From: VXPQ01 sp965117025
GTDB taxonomy: Bacteria > Bacteroidota > Rhodothermia > Rhodothermales > VXPQ01
DNA: 64,000 nucleotides
Assembly: GCA_965117025.1 (NCBI GenBank)
Contig: OZ220746.1
Location: 2,232,001-2,296,000, forward strand
Reading direction: 5' to 3'
Below, piece by piece: positions 61,582-64,000 of this stretch. How positions within the stretch are numbered: the first letter of the stretch is position 1; every line of letters starts with the position of its first letter. The notes under the pieces are model-generated. The model worked only from the letters and a program-made list of their open reading frames with translations, did no database searches and had not been told where the DNA came from. The position numbers were made by a program, and so were the translations under genes.

Positions 61582-63579
61582 TTACCCCTGAGGCGGAGCC
61601 GACATTTCTTCCCTATCCACTGTTACGTAGTCAATGGCATTGACAAGATATGATGGTAGTTTCTTTCGCAGTTCATTTGCGTCGGGAATATCTTGATTGC
61701 AATCGTTGCAAAGAATCTCGGCGAGATGCTGGGCAGTTACAGCCTTCGAAGCGTTGCGCGTGTGAAAGAGTCGGTAAATGTGTGAGCATAGGACTTCGTG
61801 GTCACTTGCCTTCGACTTGAGTAAGACGAATTCTTCTTTCGCCTTGGTCACGACATCGTCGCGTTGTTTTCTTTCTTCATTTATCGGATCATCGTTCTTT
61901 GCAAGTAAAGCCGCAATATAGATTTGCTCGGCAAGTCCGCAATACGCCAAGTCATATTCGAGTGTCCAGTGGTCAGCGACGAATGTCTGCACAGACTGGC
62001 CGTCGTTCTGTTTCAGCCGCTCACGCCAACAGGCGAGCCCCTCAGGATCGTTATCAAAGTCGCGGAGAGCCTTCCAGCGGCGCTTATTGCTATCCCGTTT
62101 TTCGTTGCGATCATCTGCGACCAAGCCGAGTATTTCCGGTGCGCAATTAGGCATAACGTCCATATCAGTGATGCAAGCGACAGGAACGCCTATCTGTGGG
62201 GCATCTTCATCCTTACGCTGAAAGATCCTGCTGAATCGATGTAACCCCCTTCCACCCACGTTAACAATCGAGACCCCATATTCAGTCAGATCCCTGTCAA
62301 GCAACTTTGCGAGCACCGGCAGCAAAATCGCCTCGGCACTGCCTTCAACGATGAGAACACCATGTGCGAAAAACAGATTGGCCTTGGAGGTGTCAAGGAA
62401 ACGTTGAAGAAAACGATAATCTCCAGTTTCCAACTTCGTTTGTTCACCTGCAAAGGGGAAGGCGCAATGTCCTTCCATGAGTACCAGATTTTCGAGAGGG
62501 ATTTTGGATGCGAGATTTGGGCTGTGTGTAGAGAGCAGTACCTGAACGGAGCGTTCATTAACCCCGGTTCGTTCTTTCGCTGCTCGTTCCAGAAACTCCA
62601 TGAGGCGGAGTTGCCGCTGTGGGTGAAGATGGGCTTCAGGTTCTTCGATCAAAAGCAATGGTAATCCTTCAGATTCTTTGCCCAGCAACAAAAGCTCACA
62701 TGCCATGTACAGCAGATTGTTGGAACCCAAGCCGTATCGCCCCATGGCATTATCGGTTTCTATATCCCGTAAGCCGAGTTCGAGGCGCTCTAAAATCTGT
62801 TTGAGTCGCGCGTTCTCGGTACCGCCTTTAGAAATATCGATTCTTCCATACAGACTGTCGCCATGGAGCGACAATGGATCAAGATAACGGTCGTTAATTT
62901 CCTTTTGAGCCTCGACAACCCCGGTATGCTCTTTTATTCCGTAGCGCATATAATCCTCTAAGCCGATCAGGCTGAGTTTGCCAACCGCATCAGTATCCTG
63001 AGGTAGATGTTCTGAGTCGAATGCTTCACCTTCTCCGATTTCTGGGACATTGAAAAGGATTTGCGAAAGCCGAGAGCCACGCCCAGGCGACATTTCACGT
63101 TCGGCATCACGGAGTGGTCTGAGGTATGTGCCGGATAGGAGTTGCCTGACAGATGTTTCGAAAGGCGGACCTGTTCCGTCTATACCGCTTCGTACGGACG
63201 GACTTGGCCAGCGACGCGTGCTTTTACTTAACCTATGCACAGTCCAGTTGACGTACAACACGACATTGTCGTCTTCATACGATAGATACTCGATGAACGT
63301 ACCCCTCTCAGCGTCATTCAGATCTTGTAGTTTGCAACGAATAAAAATCTCGTCTGCTTGTTCTCCATCGGCGTCAATATGAAAATCTTCGGGCTGGACA
63401 CGGATGTATTCCTGATCTCGTGTCAAAAGAGCATATCGTATAGCGTCTATGACAGCCGACTTACCAGAATCATTTCGCCCCACCAAGGCAGTCACCCCTG
63501 GCTGAAAATCTATCCGAAGTTCGGTGGTGCCTTCGCCGAATTGCCGGAAATTTCGGAGTATCAATTCTGATAGATACAT
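61582..63579 (-). CDS. OLD-family ATP-dependent nuclease (GajA-like)
   Basis: A 665-aa OLD nuclease. The ABC-type ATPase has Walker A 'ALVGRNDSGKSAVIDAIRYA' (about 34-41), the signature/Walker B region 'LLLIEEPEAHLHPQRQLRLM' (about 305) and 'LLSTHSPNLASKI'. The C-terminal TOPRIM domain has 'VLIVEGSAEAILLPVLA' (about 410) and 'CITDMDVMPN' (about 470), the metal-binding acids of the nuclease. With the adjacent UvrD-like helicase it forms a Gabija-like anti-phage pair: GajA nicks DNA and is held inactive by nucleotides. The ATG at 63579 starts with 'YLSELILRNFRQFGEG', a standard OLD beginning. Confidence 0.9.
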   Translation of the reverse strand: MYLSELILRNFRQFGEGTTELRIDFQPGVTALVGRNDSGKSAVIDAIRYALLTRDQEYIRVQPEDFHIDADGEQADEIFIRCKLQDLNDAERGTFIEYLSYEDDNVVLYVNWTVHRLSKSTRRWPSPSVRSGIDGTGPPFETSVRQLLSGTYLRPLRDAEREMSPGRGSRLSQILFNVPEIGEGEAFDSEHLPQDTDAVGKLSLIGLEDYMRYGIKEHTGVVEAQKEINDRYLDPLSLHGDSLYGRIDISKGGTENARLKQILERLELGLRDIETDNAMGRYGLGSNNLLYMACELLLLGKESEGLPLLLIEEPEAHLHPQRQLRLMEFLERAAKERTGVNERSVQVLLSTHSPNLASKIPLENLVLMEGHCAFPFAGEQTKLETGDYRFLQRFLDTSKANLFFAHGVLIVEGSAEAILLPVLAKLLDRDLTEYGVSIVNVGGRGLHRFSRIFQRKDEDAPQIGVPVACITDMDVMPNCAPEILGLVADDRNEKRDSNKRRWKALRDFDNDPEGLACWRERLKQNDGQSVQTFVADHWTLEYDLAYCGLAEQIYIAALLAKNDDPINEERKQRDDVVTKAKEEFVLLKSKASDHEVLCSHIYRLFHTRNASKAVTAQHLAEILCNDCNQDIPDANELRKKLPSYLVNAIDYVTVDREEMSAPPQG

Positions 63580-63879
63580 GTACCCACTGGTCTCAATTAG
63601 TATTTAGGTCCTTCCGAAAAGGGATACCGCCAAAATTTCGTAAATACGTTGTAGCTTCCATCCTTGCAGACAAATTAGCAATGAATTTCGAGGTAGGCTT
63701 TAATTCCCGAATGTCAAATGAGGATAGTGGCCGGTGTGGCTGTCAAGCGAAGTGAGAAGAGTCTTGGTCAGAACAGCGAGTCCACCAAGGAATGACATTT
63801 TGTGATTTAAGAATAGTGTGTCTGTCCAAGTCTGTTCCGGCAAATCCTGCGCTGCTCTCCCCCGGCCCCAACAAACCAG
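63580..63879. other. Spacer between Gabija-like operon and tRNA-Met
   Basis: No gene is seen. It should contain the promoter of the minus-strand Gabija-like pair and the 3' flank of the tRNA. No recombinase gene or repeat of the tRNA end was found in it. Confidence 0.5.
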
Positions 63880-63953
63880 TGGCGCGGGAGAGACTCGAAC
63901 TCTCGACCTTACGATTATGAGTCGTACGCTCTAACCTGCTGAGCTACCGCGCC
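63880..63953 (-). tRNA. tRNA-Met (CAT anticodon)
   Basis: A 74-nt cloverleaf on the minus strand. The 7-bp acceptor stem GGCGCGG/CCGCGCC is perfect, the D-arm begins TAGCTCAGC, the anticodon stem TACGA/TCGTA encloses CTCATAA (anticodon CAT), and the T-arm has GTTCGAGTC. CCA is not encoded. The overall form fits elongator methionine; an Ile2 (lysidine) tRNA also uses CAT and cannot be fully excluded. Confidence 0.95.
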
Positions 63954-64000
63954 GGATCCGGAAACCGGACCGGGGCGCATTATACGAGCCGCGCCGCAGA

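Noticed and set aside
63741..63782. Possible further copy of the TCAGAGTATCC repeat
   Set aside because: Only scattered identity (AGCGAAGTG, TTGGTCAGA) and no TATCC end.
1..64000. CRISPR array or rRNA genes
   Set aside because: No regularly spaced 24-40 bp direct repeats with unique spacers and no rRNA-like sequence were seen; the 12-bp and 22-bp arrays are too short in period.

Overview
The window looks like a chromosomal segment of a high-GC member of the FCB group, most likely a marine Rhodothermota/Balneolota-type bacterium. The clues are the Bacteroidota-style EF-G paralogue, a 'GGPTDDIPP' Ig-like lipoprotein, a PSD1/DUF1501 gene pair, a sulfatase and several Tat-exported sugar-related enzymes. 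This placement is inference; there is no rRNA gene to test it.

Layout. 1-2433: the 3' part of a surface protein with Ig/PKD-like repeats. 2461-5959 (minus): translationally coupled genes ending in the NAD(P)HX repair enzyme NnrE-NnrD. 6280-10666: an AGE-family sugar epimerase, an SSS symporter, three very small membrane proteins and an amidohydrolase, several joined by ATGA overlaps. 10762-17261: an outer-membrane barrel, a sulfatase lipoprotein, a PIN/RHH toxin-antitoxin pair sitting between two copies of a CBM9-protein tail, a CBM9-like protein and a Gfo/Idh/MocA oxidoreductase. 17443-29367: housekeeping genes (MOSC protein, Dabb protein, tsaB-accD, EF-G-like GTPase, Fic protein, exonuclease I, purU, a TVP38/DedA protein, a nucleoside-type MFS carrier).

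29368-34585 is a scrambled accessory patch. It holds 97-bp direct repeats, a 659-bp partial copy of the PSD1 gene fused to an inverted 107-bp copy of that gene's own upstream DNA, two AT-richer secreted-protein genes, and an IS1595-type element with readable ends (24-bp inverted repeats and an exact 8-bp target duplication). 34586-42882 is a same-strand cluster of PSD1, DUF1501, beta-propeller, DUF2231/cytochrome-like and LVIVD-repeat proteins. Nucleoside transporter and DUF1761 genes follow.

45588-63579 is a defence island: a patatin-like lipase, an AAA+ ATPase/S8 protease pair, a type I restriction-modification operon (hsdM - KAP NTPase - hsdS - small ORF - hsdR) and a Gabija-like pair (OLD nuclease plus UvrD-like helicase), ending next to a tRNA-Met. 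The most promising under-described candidates are the AAA+/subtilase pair, the AT-rich KAP NTPase inside the hsd operon, and a 22-bp-period array of palindromes just before hsdR.

Two other regulatory-looking repeats deserve attention: five 12-bp repeats ahead of the fic gene, and a dispersed family of short inverted repeats ending in TCAGAGTATCC found upstream of several genes.
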